In this document: positions 14,288 through 14,662 of the stretch, piece after piece
Numbering within the stretch: the stretch's first letter is position 1
Layout of the letters: each line of letters starts with the position of its first letter
NCBI GenBank assembly: GCA_964600165.1
Contig: CAZRIP010000101.1
Coordinates: 1-14,662 of the forward strand
Reading direction: 5' to 3'
From: CAZRIP01 sp964600165
Lineage (GTDB): Bacteria; Elusimicrobiota; Elusimicrobia; UBA1565; UBA9628
Length of the DNA: 14,662 bases
Position numbers and translations under genes: made by a program
The notes under the pieces: model-generated
What the model was told of the DNA's origin: nothing
Database searches by the model: none
Seen by the model: the letters and a program-made list of their open reading frames with translations, nothing else

Positions 14288-14662
14288 AGAACGGACTTTC
14301 ACCACCTTCGAAGTGGCCAAAGCCTGCGGCGTCTTCCATACGACCGTCATCAACTGGGTCAATAAAGGAAAGCTGAAGGCGCGCACGACGCCGGGCGGCC
14401 ATCGCCGCATCCTGCTGTCCGATTTGGTCGATTTCATGAACCGTTTTGAAATGCCGATCCCCGGCGACCTCGTGGGGCGCGCCAAGAAGATCCTGATCGT
14501 CGAGGACGATCCCGCCGTCCAGCGGATGCTCGTCCGCACGCTGCAGGCGCTCCCGGGCGTCGAGCTGGAGACCTGCGTCGGCGGCCTCGAGGCCCTGATG
14601 GCTATCGGTAAAGACGCCCCCGACCTTCTGATCTTGGACATCCGCATCCCCCAGGTCAACGG
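14277..14662 (+). CDS. HTH-receiver transcription factor: excisionase/BldC-type HTH fused to a receiver (3' partial)
   Basis: The frame starts at the ATG at 14277 and is still open at the window end (128 codons plus 2 nt). Residues 7-57 are a MerR/excisionase-like winged HTH: TFTTFEVAKACGVFHTTVINW, then the KGKLKARTTPGGHRRI wing and SDLVDFM. The TPGGHRRI signature is typical of BldC-type and 'helix-turn-helix domain' proteins. A receiver begins at residue 71 (KILIVEDDPAVQRML), with E76/D77/D78 and phospho-acceptor D121 in LILDIRIPQVN; the Thr and Lys positions lie beyond the window. DNA-binding at the N-terminus and receiver behind it is the reverse of the usual order. It is divergent from the kinase operon, with overlapping promoters, so it is the likely regulator of that operon and of itself. 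Confidence 0.88.
   Translation, partial: MTITERTFTTFEVAKACGVFHTTVINWVNKGKLKARTTPGGHRRILLSDLVDFMNRFEMPIPGDLVGRAKKILIVEDDPAVQRMLVRTLQALPGVELETCVGGLEALMAIGKDAPDLLILDIRIPQVN

Overview
The window looks like a metagenome-type scaffold (it holds a 10-N gap) from a GC-rich, Gram-negative-like bacterium rich in cytoplasmic signalling proteins. No gene here fixes the phylum. The mix of PAS histidine kinases with stand-alone receivers, a REC-class III cyclase, a BldC/excisionase-type HTH joined to a receiver, and promoters set right against start codons would fit Elusimicrobiota or a similar deep-branching group, but this is a guess.

Layout. (1) 1-669: the tail of an AlbA_2/'divergent AAA'-type regulator ending in a winged helix, a small frameshifted ORF, then non-coding DNA. 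(2) 670-2937 (minus): a secreted protein with two tandem ADP-ribosyltransferase-like domains, broken near its C-terminus by the assembly gap. It is bracketed by a 45-bp imperfect direct repeat (24/27 identical in the core), so it may be an inserted cassette. (3) 3264-5404 (plus): a PAS-PAS histidine kinase translationally coupled to an Rcp1-like single receiver. (4) 5471-7606 (minus): a histidine kinase with a possible RsbU-type N-terminal domain, and a membrane-anchored alpha/beta hydrolase. (5) 7596-8259 (plus): a compact AbrB/MazE-Doc toxin-antitoxin operon with a near-consensus promoter and an operator-like inverted repeat; the Doc catalytic His is replaced by Gln. (6) 8264-14220 (minus): a tightly packed six-gene signalling operon. 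In transcription order it encodes a PAS kinase, an Rcp1-like receiver, a REC-HK-REC hybrid kinase, a REC-nucleotidyl cyclase, a single receiver and a REC-REC protein: seven receivers to two kinases. (7) 14277-end (plus): a divergent HTH-receiver protein running off the window.

How it may work together. The six-gene operon looks like a branched phosphorelay whose only visible enzymatic output is a cyclic nucleotide, made by a cyclase with unusual purine-site residues. The divergent HTH-REC protein is the natural candidate regulator. Its promoter and the operon promoter overlap face to face, and 9-bp-phased ATTAC repeats lie in the shared region. The most unusual items are this divergent regulatory node, the repeat-bracketed tandem ART-like secreted protein, and the Gln-variant Doc toxin.
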